Notes: generated by a model not told the origin, from the letters alone. A DNA stretch of 64,000 bases from Amycolatopsis pretoriensis (GCF_900107925.1 NZ_FNUJ01000010.1:1-64000); one strand, 5' to 3'. Positions 49,957-59,023 are shown, counted from the stretch's first letter. Numbers and translations: made by a program.

Positions 49957-50526
49957 TCAAGCGGCGGGGGCGGTGTCCCCGAGTTTGCGCAACCGGAAGG
50001 CCAGCACCAGCAGCATGATCCCGTAGAGCAGCGCGTAGATGCCGACGAGCAGCGCGATGCCGAACGCGCCGGCGATCGGGTTGATCACGATGAGGACGCC
50101 GGCGATCACCGAGAGCGCGCCGGCGGCGATGAGGAAGGCCTCGCCCCGGATCTGCTTGCGCAGCCGGATCGCGGCGGCGATCTCCGCGACGCCCGTGACG
50201 ATCGCCCAGAGGCCGACCAGCAGGGCCAGCAGCAGGACCGTGATGCCGGGCCAGACGAGCACGAGGATCCCGGCGATGATGCCGAGCGCGCCGAGGATCC
50301 CGTAGGCGGCGCGGTGGCCGGCGTCGCCCGGGCGGAACGCCTGCATGAGGCCGCCGATGCCGTCGACGATCGCGTACACGCCGTACAGGATCGCCAGGAC
50401 GAGCACCGTGGCGCCCGGCCAGATCAGGGCGAAGAGACCGAAAAGCACAGCGAAGACGCCGCGGACGGCGGCGATCGGCCACGCCTGACGGGGTTCGACG
50501 ACGGAAAACGCTGCGAAGGAGGTCAT
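49957..50526 (-). CDS. HdeD-family membrane protein
   Basis: 189 residues from ATG 50526 with GAGGAGCGG upstream. Six membrane helices in three hairpins with the family pattern AVRGVFAVLFGLFALIWPGA, LAILYGVYAIVDGI, YGILGALGIIAGILVLVWPG and ALSVIAGVLIVINPIAGAFG. E. coli HdeD contributes to acid resistance at high cell density; in actinobacteria the role is unknown. Confidence 0.88.
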   Translation of the reverse strand: MTSFAAFSVVEPRQAWPIAAVRGVFAVLFGLFALIWPGATVLVLAILYGVYAIVDGIGGLMQAFRPGDAGHRAAYGILGALGIIAGILVLVWPGITVLLLALLVGLWAIVTGVAEIAAAIRLRKQIRGEAFLIAAGALSVIAGVLIVINPIAGAFGIALLVGIYALLYGIMLLVLAFRLRKLGDTAPAA

Positions 50527-50687
50527 GTGCCGCTCCTCGGGTGGTTTTGGGACACCCAGTATCGCGGCAAAACGCCTGCCTGGCGCGATCCACCACCCGT
50601 TCGGGCCATGTGTCCACTGTGACCGGTCCAAGTGGACTTGAAGGACCGGCGTGCGCCGCGGCCGCCACCACGACGCACGCCGGTTGC

Positions 50688-52865
50688 TCAGGGGTAGCTC
50701 ACCAGGTTCGACGGCCGGGTGCCGTCGGGGGTGATGTCACCGGTGTTGTTGATGACGTGGTTGATCCGGCCCTGGGTGCCCAGGGACACGGTCACCATGT
50801 CGTGGAACCGCACGTTCGGGTTGTTCGGCGCCTCGAACGCGTGTGCGCTGACCACCGAGGGGCTGGTGCTGAAGAAGCAGTAGCTGCCCAGCCCCCACGC
50901 TTCGTGACTGGTGACGTTCGGACCCACCTTGTAGGCGGAGTAGCCCTGGGTGGACCCGTTCATCCAGCCGGCCTGGTTCGGCACGTCGTACGGCATTTCG
51001 TTCTGGAAGAAGTACGTCCGGCCGCCGTTGCCGTTCCAGACGACCTGCGTCTTCTGGTAGTGCTCGACGAACAGGCCGTACATCGTCACGTTGTTGCCGT
51101 TGACCGTGAGGCCGTTGTCGGCCGTGTTGGTGGTCCAGCCGACGTAGTTGTTGTTGTCGGCGTGGTCGGCGCGCCAGATCCACATGTGGTCGCCGATGAC
51201 GTTGTTGCTGTTGACGACCAGGCTGTTCGTCGCCTTCCCGACGGCGGAGCCGCCGATGCGGAAGAAGACGTCGTGCAGGGACGTCGGGTTCGCCGCGTGG
51301 TTCGCGGTCGAGCCGGCCGCGCCGACCTGCATGAGGGTGTTCGAGTTGGTCGTGCCGGCGTCGATGAGCAGGCCGGCGACCTTGACGCCGTCGACGTCGT
51401 CGACGTTCATCGCGGTGACGCCGCCGTCCGGCACCAGGGTGGCGATGCCGAGGCCGAGCACGACGGTGTCCGGCCGGGTGACGTGCAGGGCCTGGTTCAG
51501 GTGGTAGACACCCGGCGTGACCAGCAGGTTCTTGCCCGCGGCGAGCGCGGCGTTCAGGTCCGCGGCGGTGGCGCCGGGCTTGGCGATGTAGAACTGGTCG
51601 ATCGGCAGCGACGTGCCCGGCGCGGTGCCGTTCGCCCAGCTCGTGCCGGACGCGTTGGTCTTCACGCTCGGGACGAAGACCTGGTAGTTGCCGGCGCCGT
51701 CGATGTAGAGGAACGGCTTCTCGCGCACGACCGGCGTCTGGCCGACCGTGGTGTAGGGCGGGCTCGGGAAGGTGTTGGCCGGGGCGCCCTGGACGCCCGC
51801 GAAGACCATGTTCCAGTTCGAGCCGTTCCAGCTGCCGAACTGCGAGTTGCGCGAGATCCACTGCTGCTGCGAGCCGGAGCGGACCTGGCCGTCGATCTTG
51901 CTGTCGGAGATCCAGCCGCCGCTGGCCCAGCCGCCGTCGTCGAGCTGCAGGTCACCGCGGACGTGCATGCGGCGGTACGGCGCGGCTTGGCTGACAGCCC
52001 AGCGGTCGGCTCCCCCGTTCGGGTTCACGGACAGGTTCTCGGCCCCGCGCCAGAAGTTCTGCGTGGCGTTCTGCGGCGGGAACCAGTCGGCCTCGACGTG
52101 CACGGCACCGTTGATCGTCACGGCGTCGGGGCTCAGCCCGAGGCCGAGGACCTGGGTGTAGAAGCCGACGTTGACGTCGTTGGCGTAGGTGCCCGGCTTG
52201 AACATGACGGCGTAGCGCTGGCTGCCGAACTGGTTGCGTTCCTGCTGGGAGAAGATGCTGTTGAGCCGGCTCTGGATGGTCGAGCTCGACATGGACGGGT
52301 CGAAGACGACGACGTTCGGGCCGAAGTCGGGCTGACCGGGCTGGGTCGTGTTCACGGGGTTCAGGGTGAAGGACTGGGCGGCGGTGCCGTTGCAGGCGTA
52401 CTGCTGGAGCTGGACGGAGTCGGCGGCGGAGGCACCGGGGACATCGAGGCACTTCCCGCTGTTGCGGCTGACGAGGTGGTAGCGGCCATTGCCTTCGTCG
52501 ACGGCCTGCCACTGCTGGTTGGCGCCGCCTCCGTAGGTCCAGAGCTGCACGAGCCCGCCATCGGCGGTGGAAACGTTCGAGACGTCCCAGGCGGCGGCCG
52601 GGTTGGTGCGGGCGTTCACCCGGAAATAGCCGTCGCCGGTGGACTGGAACTGCCACTGCTGCGAGGCGGTCTGGTTGCAGGAGTACTGCTGCACGACGGT
52701 GCCGTTGCCGGTCCCGGCGGCCCGGGCGTCAACGCACTTGCCGCTGTTGGCGGCGGCAACGGTGTACCAGCCATCGGGGGTGCCGGCGGCTTGGGCGCTT
52801 GTGGCGGTCACAGTGCTTCCGACCAGGACAGACGCTGCGGCGAGCAACGTCATCACCCTCTTCAT
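50688..52865 (-). CDS. Secreted ricin-type lectin plus beta-helix protein, substrate unknown
   Basis: 725 residues from the ATG 52865, preceded by GAGGAGG; a longer frame upstream lacks a ribosome site. Signal peptide ending TSAQAAG (about residue 26). Residues 30-165 are a ricin B/CBM13 beta-trefoil with QQWQF and NSGKCLDVPGASAADSVQLQ repeats. Residues ~175-725 form a pectate-lyase-like beta-helix (VVVFDPSMSSSTIQSRLNSI; ADNGLTVNGNNVTMYGLFVE; VHRPD-like rungs). Database copies I recall carry odd names such as adenylyl cyclase, which this fold does not support. Probably a polysaccharide-binding hydrolase or lyase. Confidence 0.85.
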   Translation of the reverse strand: MKRVMTLLAAASVLVGSTVTATSAQAAGTPDGWYTVAAANSGKCVDARAAGTGNGTVVQQYSCNQTASQQWQFQSTGDGYFRVNARTNPAAAWDVSNVSTADGGLVQLWTYGGGANQQWQAVDEGNGRYHLVSRNSGKCLDVPGASAADSVQLQQYACNGTAAQSFTLNPVNTTQPGQPDFGPNVVVFDPSMSSSTIQSRLNSIFSQQERNQFGSQRYAVMFKPGTYANDVNVGFYTQVLGLGLSPDAVTINGAVHVEADWFPPQNATQNFWRGAENLSVNPNGGADRWAVSQAAPYRRMHVRGDLQLDDGGWASGGWISDSKIDGQVRSGSQQQWISRNSQFGSWNGSNWNMVFAGVQGAPANTFPSPPYTTVGQTPVVREKPFLYIDGAGNYQVFVPSVKTNASGTSWANGTAPGTSLPIDQFYIAKPGATAADLNAALAAGKNLLVTPGVYHLNQALHVTRPDTVVLGLGIATLVPDGGVTAMNVDDVDGVKVAGLLIDAGTTNSNTLMQVGAAGSTANHAANPTSLHDVFFRIGGSAVGKATNSLVVNSNNVIGDHMWIWRADHADNNNYVGWTTNTADNGLTVNGNNVTMYGLFVEHYQKTQVVWNGNGGRTYFFQNEMPYDVPNQAGWMNGSTQGYSAYKVGPNVTSHEAWGLGSYCFFSTSPSVVSAHAFEAPNNPNVRFHDMVTVSLGTQGRINHVINNTGDITPDGTRPSNLVSYP

Positions 52866-53139
52866 GCGAAACCTCCTCTGCCGCGTGAGCGGCGTTCGTA
52901 GAGCAGGAAACGGCAGAGGCGTGCCCGGTCTGGGTAGACGCGGCGTAACGGGCGGGGACCTCGGCGTCACAACCGCGCAAAATGTAACGGCGGCCACACT
53001 GGGAGTCAATACACGACTAAAAATAAGGTGTGAAGACGCAGGTCAGAGGGTTGCGGCGGGCGCGGGGACCCCCGTGTTCGGGTCAGGTGGGGGTCGTGTA
53101 CGGTACTCACATACGAGATGCGGAGTTCACCTTCGCTCC

Positions 53140-53212
53140 GGGGCTATGGCGCAGCTGGTAGCGCACCTCACTGGCAGTGAGGGGGTCAGGGGTTCGAGTC
53201 CCCTTAGCTCCA
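53140..53212 (+). tRNA. tRNA-Ala (anticodon GGC)
   Basis: 73 nucleotides fold as a complete cloverleaf. Acceptor GGGGCTA pairs with TAGCTCC (53205-53211) with the G3-U70 wobble that marks alanine tRNAs; discriminator A at 53212. Anticodon stem CCTCA/TGAGG holds the loop CTGGCAG, anticodon GGC. T-arm GGGGTTCGAGTCCCC is standard. CCA is not encoded. The adjacent integrase suggests its 3' end is an attachment site. Confidence 0.95.
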
Positions 53213-53223
53213 CTCTCTCGCAG

Positions 53224-53263
53224 AACCCCTTCGATCAGGTCGTTTCGGCTGGTCGGAGGGGTT
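53224..53263 (+). terminator. Terminator of the tRNA-Ala gene
   Basis: AACCCCT (53224-53230) pairs with AGGGGTT (53257-53263) and is followed by TCTTC, just after the tRNA. It overlaps the last codons of the integrase on the other strand, so the integrase tail uses sequence that behaves as tRNA-flanking DNA. Confidence 0.7.
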
Positions 53264-54653
53264 TCTTCATGTCTGGAGCCGATCTTGGGTGACCCGCTTC
53301 GACCGGCGCATCGGTGTCCCTGCTGGGGCATTTCTGGAGCACCACGCTCCCACTCACGGCCCCTCTGACGCCACGTCGCCGCCGCTCACGGGCGGCGCCA
53401 CTGGCACTGTCCCTCCCGCCAGCGGCGATAGGGGCACCCGCACACGCTCGAACGCGCTTGGCCGACTGGCCCGTCCGCGATCGGCTTTTCACTGCCGATG
53501 TCAGCTTCGGCCCCTTCGGGTATGGGCTGCGGGTGGCTTTCTGCCAACGGCGCTGAAGATCGGCCAGCAACCGCGTCTCCACCTCCGGCGCCACATGCGA
53601 ATACACCTCCACCACCCGATTCGGCAGATGATGACCCAACCGACGAGCCTGCGCGATCTCCGGCGCACCCCCGGCGATCAACCACGTCTTGTGACTGTGC
53701 CGCAACCCGTGAAACGTCAACTCCGGCCGGACCGCATACACCCGCACCCCTGCCTTGCCACCACCATCGATCGCCGGACGCAGCACCCGCCGGTCGAAGC
53801 TCGACCGCCACAGCCACGTGCCACACCCGTTGGTGAACACGAACTCGAACGGATGCGTCTCCAGATGCCGACGCAGCAGCCGGACCAGGAACGGCGGCAA
53901 CACGATCGTGCGAGCCGAGGACGGAGTCTTCGGCGGCCCCAACCGCCTCCCCCGCGACTCGTGCAACGACCCCACCTCAGCGTCGACTACGAGCCGACCA
54001 GCGTCCAAGTCCAGGTTGTCGCGGTGCAGGGCCGCGAGCTCACCCCACCGACACCCCGTCCACGCCGCCGTGATGATCAGCAACCGCGCCACTGGTCCGC
54101 CGAGCACGCCAGCCTGATTCGCTATCCGCAGCACCTGCTCCGGAGTCGCCCATACCCGCTCCGCCGCCGCCACCCGAGAACGGCGTCCGCGCCGACGCCG
54201 CTGCCGCACCGGGTTGACCGGGATCAACCGCTGCCTGACGGCATCACTCATGACCATCGACAACAGCTTCACCCAGCTCGCGACCGTCGCCGTCGCGTAG
54301 CCGGCCTCCCGTGACTCCTTCACCCACGCATCCACATCCAGCGCCGTGATCTCCTCCAGCGGCGTCGCGCCGAAACGGACGAGAACATGACACCGCAGGT
54401 AACTCTCGTAGTTGTCCGCCGTCCGCGGATCCAGATCCTGAACCGGCAACCACCGCGCCACCCACGACCGAAACTCCAGCCGGCCACCCGCCGGGTCGAT
54501 CCACACCTGCCGCCGTTGATCAGACTCCACGTCAGCGGCATGCACCTCCGCACTCCGACGACTCGCGAACCCCGACACCGACCCCACAGTCCCGTCCGCA
54601 CGGCGGTACCGGACCCGCCACGAAGCCTGACCCGTCTGCTCGACCCACGCCAT
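53235..54653 (-). CDS. Tyrosine recombinase (phage/AICE-type integrase)
   Basis: 472 residues from ATG 54653 (MAWVEQTGQASWRVRYR). N-terminal arm-binding and SAM-like domains (LPVQDLDPRTADNYESYLRC, EITALDVDAWVKESREAGYA) precede the catalytic domain: Arg in TGCRWGEL, Lys in PPKTPSSART, His-x-x-Arg in FHGLRHSHKTW, His in LGHHLPN and the nucleophile Tyr in VVEVYSHVAP. All six catalytic residues are present, so it should be active. The ~100-residue basic tail after the tyrosine is longer than usual and runs to 22 bases from the tRNA 3' end. It drives integration at the tRNA-Ala. Confidence 0.92.
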   Translation of the reverse strand: MAWVEQTGQASWRVRYRRADGTVGSVSGFASRRSAEVHAADVESDQRRQVWIDPAGGRLEFRSWVARWLPVQDLDPRTADNYESYLRCHVLVRFGATPLEEITALDVDAWVKESREAGYATATVASWVKLLSMVMSDAVRQRLIPVNPVRQRRRRGRRSRVAAAERVWATPEQVLRIANQAGVLGGPVARLLIITAAWTGCRWGELAALHRDNLDLDAGRLVVDAEVGSLHESRGRRLGPPKTPSSARTIVLPPFLVRLLRRHLETHPFEFVFTNGCGTWLWRSSFDRRVLRPAIDGGGKAGVRVYAVRPELTFHGLRHSHKTWLIAGGAPEIAQARRLGHHLPNRVVEVYSHVAPEVETRLLADLQRRWQKATRSPYPKGPKLTSAVKSRSRTGQSAKRVRACAGAPIAAGGRDSASGAARERRRRGVRGAVSGSVVLQKCPSRDTDAPVEAGHPRSAPDMKKPLRPAETT

Positions 54654-54763
54654 GACGACCTCCACACCACCAGATCCCAGACAAGGCCGTCCCAGCATCA
54701 CCCCAGACGCGCCCGAAGCCGACAATCAGATCCCGTGATCTTCCATCCAGCCGTCCAAACAAG

Positions 54764-54964
54764 TCACAGGTTTCTGGCAAGCCGCGGCCGCGATGGGCCT
54801 CCGCCGCAGCGCTTGCACGACTCATAGCACCACTCAAAGTCCTCTTCTGTCGAAGAGCGGACGCCTTCCGCTACGGCCAGGCGACGGGTGACGCAGACAC
54901 GAGGCGTTGGACACATCGAGCCGATGCTCAAAGCAGATGTCGAAACGCGCTGAATGTCACTCAA
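54764..54964 (-). CDS. Small cysteine-containing protein, possible
   Basis: 66 codons from a TTG overlapping the stop of the kinase-like gene (TTGA), which suggests translational coupling. Encodes MCPTPRVCVTRR and EDFEWCYESCKRCGGG, with a C-x3-C-x2-C pattern that could bind a metal. No family recognised and no ribosome site; it may be chance. It ends about 110 bases from the integrase start. The rest of 54654-54763 holds nothing recognised. Confidence 0.3.
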   Translation of the reverse strand: MSDIQRVSTSALSIGSMCPTPRVCVTRRLAVAEGVRSSTEEDFEWCYESCKRCGGGPSRPRLARNL

Positions 54965-56175
54965 TCCGACTTAAAATCGACCATCTCATTAACTTTTTTA
55001 ACAACCTCCAAGCCGAAGGCGAAGTACCATTGTCGACCAACTTCTCCAACATTACTATACGAAGTGTAGGTGATAGCCTGCGCTAACAAAGACAACAAGT
55101 ATTGAATCTGAAATATACGCTTGAGTTCATAATCTAGCCCTCTGATTACTGCGGCACGGACCCTATGAACCGATTGAGCGATAACCGATTCTTCGAGGTC
55201 ACTATGTGAAAAATCGGCGTCAATCAATAACCTAACCAAGGTATGCATATCGCCCCCCGAGTTCGTCTTCGCGCGGACCGTTGGAAGGATCAAAGAGAGG
55301 AGCAGTGTCGCCACATCGCGCGACAACGGCGCAGAGGAACTGTACCCCGAAAGATCAATTAACCGGATTTGACCGAAATCTGGCTGGCCATCAGTCAGAG
55401 GAACAACTATATTGTCGACGTGCAAGTCCCCATGAGAATATCCAAGGACATAGTCGACGTCAATCTTACTAAAAGCAGAGTCATCGTTGAGCAAATGAAT
55501 CGGATTTGGCAACTTGCCAGACTTTCCGATCCGCACTCCAAACCAGTCCACATCGTCCACCATAAGCCCCGCCCGATCAGCCCAACGATATGCCGAGCGC
55601 CCTCGATTCAAAGCTCCCCGCAGCTCGAGACGGAGGAATTCGCTCGCAGAAGTTCTCCTGCGCGTCCATCCTGTAGGTTCATTCCAGCGGTACAGGATCG
55701 AGCGTATCGCCTCAGCGGCACCCAACTGCTGATACGCGGGCTCCATTTCTCCAACTGTTTGACTATTCGAGACCATTTCAGACGAGTCAAGGAACATCAA
55801 CACTCGACCATCCTCGACCGTTTGAGGCTGAAACAACTGCCGAATTAGATGCCGACTAGCAAACGTTGGCGACGACAGCCAGGCGCGCTCGTAATTACGC
55901 GCTTCACCCGCCGGGCTCCCCTTGGAGCACACCTTCAATATCACATCCACCGAATCGCCAAACTCGACAGTAGGCGTGATTCTAAGTCGCGCAAGAAGGG
56001 CACCACTTCCACCTCGACGTCGCCAGGGTTCATCGGGAACCTCGAGACTAAGCGCGCGATCGCGCGCCCAAGCCTCAAGCGCTCGGACGACCACTGAGTC
56101 GCCCAGATACCGACCGACGTCAGAGACGCCTTGTTCGTCGCCGTTGCTCATCAGCTCAAATACTACCCGGCTCAT
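54961..56175 (-). CDS. Aminoglycoside-phosphotransferase-like kinase, putative conflict-system component
   Basis: 404 residues from ATG 56175; an in-frame ATG at 56151 follows a TAGTAT (minus strand, 56165-56160) by eight bases and could be a leaderless start. Kinase-like motifs are complete: K81 in VDVILKVCSKG, acidic E91 in AGEARNYERAW, the catalytic HGDLHVDN (H248, D250, N255) and the metal-binding D274 in IRLIDLSGYS, then SAPLSRDVATLLLSL. This is the APH/choline-kinase order. The D-x-SGYSSSA...RD ending resembles, as I recall, the phosphotransferase domains found in nucleotide-dependent conflict operons. AT-rich codon use marks it as foreign. Divergent, 43 bases away, is an S-4TM effector; substrate unknown. 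Confidence 0.8.
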   Translation of the reverse strand: MSRVVFELMSNGDEQGVSDVGRYLGDSVVVRALEAWARDRALSLEVPDEPWRRRGGSGALLARLRITPTVEFGDSVDVILKVCSKGSPAGEARNYERAWLSSPTFASRHLIRQLFQPQTVEDGRVLMFLDSSEMVSNSQTVGEMEPAYQQLGAAEAIRSILYRWNEPTGWTRRRTSASEFLRLELRGALNRGRSAYRWADRAGLMVDDVDWFGVRIGKSGKLPNPIHLLNDDSAFSKIDVDYVLGYSHGDLHVDNIVVPLTDGQPDFGQIRLIDLSGYSSSAPLSRDVATLLLSLILPTVRAKTNSGGDMHTLVRLLIDADFSHSDLEESVIAQSVHRVRAAVIRGLDYELKRIFQIQYLLSLLAQAITYTSYSNVGEVGRQWYFAFGLEVVKKVNEMVDFKSD

Positions 56176-56206
56176 CGACAGTATGGCCGCCGACGAGACG
56201 AACAGC

Positions 56207-56212
56207 TAGGAT
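56207..56212 (+). promoter_or_regulatory. -10 element for a leaderless S-4TM transcript
   Basis: TAGGAT ends six bases before the GTG start at 56219, the spacing of leaderless actinobacterial mRNAs; there is no ribosome-binding site. No -35 match was seen. A mirrored TAGTAT on the other strand (56160-56165) may serve the kinase gene, so the two genes share a compact divergent promoter. Confidence 0.5.
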
Positions 56213-56218
56213 GTCCAG

Positions 56219-57133
56219 GTGTCGGAGCCCCCACCCTTGTTCACGAAGGCTGACATCACGCCTGCCCAGCTGACCGCACTAAAGGCGATGTCCATCTCAC
56301 ATCAGCGGGTCCGGATACTTTCCGGAATTCGAATTGCGTTGTCTTCAATTATTGCCGTAAGCGGCGCAGTCGTGACGGTGACCGCGCTTCAAGCAACCTG
56401 GGTGACCATTGCGGGAACACTATGGGCCGCCATTTACTCGATCGGACTAGCTTCATGGGTGGACGGTGAACTACTTCGTGCTGCCAAGCTTCAGGAGAAG
56501 TTTGAAGTAGAACTGTTCCGACTCCCGTGGAACACCGTGGTCGCTGGCCGTCCAGTGCGCATGGAGGACGCCAGTCGGTTAAGCAATGGTTTCAAAAGCC
56601 GACGAATCGCCGAAGACTGGGACGAGATGCCAAAACTGCCCAGACCGTTCGACGTCCTCGCTCGCCAAATACAGAATCTGGGGTGGGGATCTCGGATTCG
56701 CCGGAGATATGCCAACGTTGTGCTTTTCTTTGTCTCGACATGGACAGCTTTGGGCGTCGTGATCGGTGCGAGCCTAAGCTTGACCGTTACCGATATTGTC
56801 GTGCGCTGGTTCATCCCTTCGTTGGGCGGCTTACTACTCGGACTCGATACCTTTCGGCAACAGCGAGCAGTAGCCAGCGACCGTGAGCGTGTATGCGTTC
56901 ACGCCGAAGATGAGGCTATAAACGCAGCAACACAACCCTATAAAGCAGTGGATCACGATAGATTACTCATACTGGCTCGCCAAGTGCAAGATACCCTGTT
57001 CAGCACTCGATGTCGAGCACCGAGAGCCCCGAGTCGGATATTCTATCTTCCGTACTATTCCAGTGATTCAATCGACTTCAAAGCACCAGTCCAACGGATT
57101 GCAGAGGCCCTTCCATCGGCGCCAACTGATTGA
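56219..57133 (+). CDS. S-4TM family putative pore-forming effector
   Basis: 304 residues from a GTG. Four membrane helices in two pairs: about 36-56 (GIRIALSSIIAVSGAVVTVT) and 60-80, then 166-186 (ANVVLFFVSTWTALGVVIGA) and 189-211. Between the pairs lies the family hallmark FEVELFRLPWN (95-105) with GRP, and NLGWGSRIRRRY (153-164). This is the S-4TM (SMODS-associated 4-TM) effector architecture predicted to open membrane pores in nucleotide-activated antiviral systems. No CD-NTase is present here; the only partner is the divergent kinase-like gene. Codon use is AT-richer than the host, consistent with transfer. Confidence 0.8.
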   Translation: MSEPPPLFTKADITPAQLTALKAMSISHQRVRILSGIRIALSSIIAVSGAVVTVTALQATWVTIAGTLWAAIYSIGLASWVDGELLRAAKLQEKFEVELFRLPWNTVVAGRPVRMEDASRLSNGFKSRRIAEDWDEMPKLPRPFDVLARQIQNLGWGSRIRRRYANVVLFFVSTWTALGVVIGASLSLTVTDIVVRWFIPSLGGLLLGLDTFRQQRAVASDRERVCVHAEDEAINAATQPYKAVDHDRLLILARQVQDTLFSTRCRAPRAPSRIFYLPYYSSDSIDFKAPVQRIAEALPSAPTD

Positions 57134-57390
57134 TCCGCACCTGCGAGACCTGGCGTCGCGCCTTGATTTTGCGCGGAGCAATACGATAACTGAACTCACG
57201 AGAATACCTGGCAGCACTTAATCTACTTCATCTTACTTCGAATTCTCATCCGAGTTTTAGCATTGACAACGCACTGACATGCCGCTAATCGACCCTATGA
57301 CAGTACCTACGATTAAGTCGAAGAAAGATTTTCAGCGATGGTTGACAGGTCATAGCCCGCAAGGATGAATTCTGTTCTTCTCAAGTCAAG

Positions 57391-57890
57391 ATGGATCTCG
57401 ACCCATGCGCCTGCAATCCCTTGCAGCAGAGCGTCCACATGACTGAAGCCGACCACCGCGTCATTCAACTCCAGGTGCGCGAGCGACTGCGCCTTCTCAA
57501 TTCAGGCGCGGCGCAAGAACTCACGGCCCGAGGCGGATCCAGAGAATTGCCAGCCTCTGCGCGGTCCTGTCCCTCGCGCTGGCGGCGTCGCACTGTTGCC
57601 GGACGGACCGCGGCGCACCCCGTTCGCCAGCTCGGCGGTCGTCGCCGGGCTCGCCTCCGTGGCCGCGCGGTCAACGGCGCGCTTCCGCTCTCGGCTCTCG
57701 ACAACGTGGACAGAATCGTAGGTGATCGGCGACCCGCCGCGGCCGAGCCTTCGCATCTGGCCCGAACCCCGAACGGTACTGAGCTGGCGTTCAAGCTGAC
57801 CTACACCGACGAGGTCCCGACCCGCCCATCGAGCACACGGGCCACCTCCACGTGATCGGTGAACCCCACATCGGCGACCCGGTCCCGATC
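57391..57890 (+). pseudogene. Decayed coding remnant, family unknown
   Basis: GC-rich third positions run in one frame up to TELAFKLTYTDEV (about 57780-57816) and then continue in a different frame as a sensible stretch (HTGHLHVIGEPHIGDPVPIV, then IPGRPRW, about 57833-57900), implying a frameshift near 57817-57830. No start with ribosome site and no family recognised. The preceding 57134-57390 is AT-rich and holds nothing recognised. Confidence 0.35.
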
Positions 57891-57979
57891 GTCATCCCCG
57901 GTCGCCCCCGATGGCACTTGTGCTGTTCAGCCCGCCCTGAAAATACCGCGGCGGCATGATCGCACTTGGAAAGTGAACC

Positions 57980-58365
57980 TCATGCCGGCGGCTCAAGCAC
58001 GACAGGCAGGCTGATGCGCAACGTCCGCTCATGCCGGATCCAGAGCGTGACCGCGAGCGCGGTAACGTCGCCCGGCGCCGTAGATCCCCACCGCGGTTCG
58101 ATGTGGTTCCGGATCCGGCTGAGATAGTTCTCCTCGGTGCGGACCTCCACGTCCAGAGCGTCCGCCCACAACGCCGCCCACACAGCCACGGTGGTCCTGG
58201 CGGCCCGTGGATCCAACCACGTACCGCGCCGCTGGTCAGCCTCGATCTTCGTCGCGTAGTCGTCAGCCAGCTTCTTGGTACCAAAGCCGGAACGTGATCC
58301 GATCCGGCCGCCGCGTACCGCACACGCCACGAGTGCGCACCGATCTTCTCTGTCCAGGCCATCAT
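57980..58365 (-). pseudogene. N-terminal fragment of a second tyrosine integrase, frameshifted
   Basis: From ATG 58365/58362 the first codons read MAWTEKIGAHSWRVRYAAAG, clearly parallel to MAWVEQTGQASWRVRYRRAD of the intact integrase. The frame then shifts by one near 58300 and continues SGFGTKKLADDYATKIEADQ, RRGTWLDPRAARTTVAVWAA and EENYLSRIRNHIEPRWGSTA, again parallel to the intact copy, before ending at 57980 without a catalytic domain. Same orientation as the intact gene, about 4 kb away. Confidence 0.75.
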
Positions 58366-58594
58366 GACCTCCACGTTCGCGTTTGAGCCGGACAGAGCAG
58401 GTGTGCGCCGCCAACGACGAAACCGCAACCGAAAGACACCTTGTGCACAGGTCAACGCGCACTGTTATGGGACGCGGTCAACGTCGAACTGACTGCTAGG
58501 GGCTTCGCTGCCCTGGAACATCAGCCCAGCACTTCCGCGCCAGCCGGATCGGGGAAGCATTCGCGCACAACGGGATCGGCGTCACCTCGCAGCG

Positions 58595-58939
58595 CTCGGC
58601 AAGTACACCGAGGCGATCGACCAGTACACCCGCGCACTGGAGATCACGGGAGAAGTCGACGACAAGGGCCTGCGTGCCTAGTTGTTCAGCCGCCTGGGCC
58701 GCGCATATCACCAAGCAGGCGACCGCGCCGCGGCGCGGGCCATGTTCGACGAGGCCCTCGTGCTCGCGCGGACGCATGGCGACCGGTTGGAGGAGGCCGA
58801 CGCCTTGGCCGCCTGGGCCAGGTCGCCCACGCCCGTGGCCCCGACCCAGGCCACGCGGCATTGGATCGCCGCTCTCGCCCATTACGACGCCGTCGGAGTT
58901 CCGGAAGCCGACCATCTCCGCGCGCGGCTGAACAGCTGA
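58595..58939 (+). pseudogene. C-terminal TPR remnant with in-frame stop
   Basis: One frame encodes two TPR-like helical pairs, LGKYTEAIDQYTRALEITGE and, after an in-frame TAG at 58679-58681, LFSRLGRAYHQAGDRAAARA, MFDEALVLARTHGDRLEEAD and WIAALAHYDAVGVPEADHLR. This matches the C-terminal TPR part of SARP/NB-ARC-type regulators. The N-terminal domains are missing. Probably a relic of sequence rearranged when the island inserted. Confidence 0.7.
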
Positions 58940-59023
58940 GCGTCGCCGCCCTGCCGCCTGCCGCAGTGCGACCGCGTGTCGTCAAGAACTGCTGCCTCAC
59001 GCCACGACGAATGCCCGGCTCCG

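Larger units (their letters stand above)
53140..58940. mobile_element. Probable integrated island at tRNA-Ala
   Basis: The tRNA gene, an integrase facing it, a stretch of visibly AT-richer DNA (about 54960-57400, unlike either flank), a decayed second integrase (57980) and a decayed TPR gene (58595) mark an integrated, partly eroded element. Normal high-GC operon structure resumes at 59024. I could not find a second copy of the tRNA 3' end as the right attachment site, so the right boundary is approximate. No replication or transfer genes are present, which distinguishes it from a full AICE. Confidence 0.55.

Noticed and set aside
57502..57756. 84-codon minus-strand frame in the island
   Set aside because: Arg/Ala-rich, no ribosome site, opposite to the plus-strand remnant; treated as a shadow.
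53187..58940. Right attachment site duplicating the tRNA-Ala 3' end
   Set aside because: No copy of the T-arm/acceptor sequence was found by eye in the island's right part.
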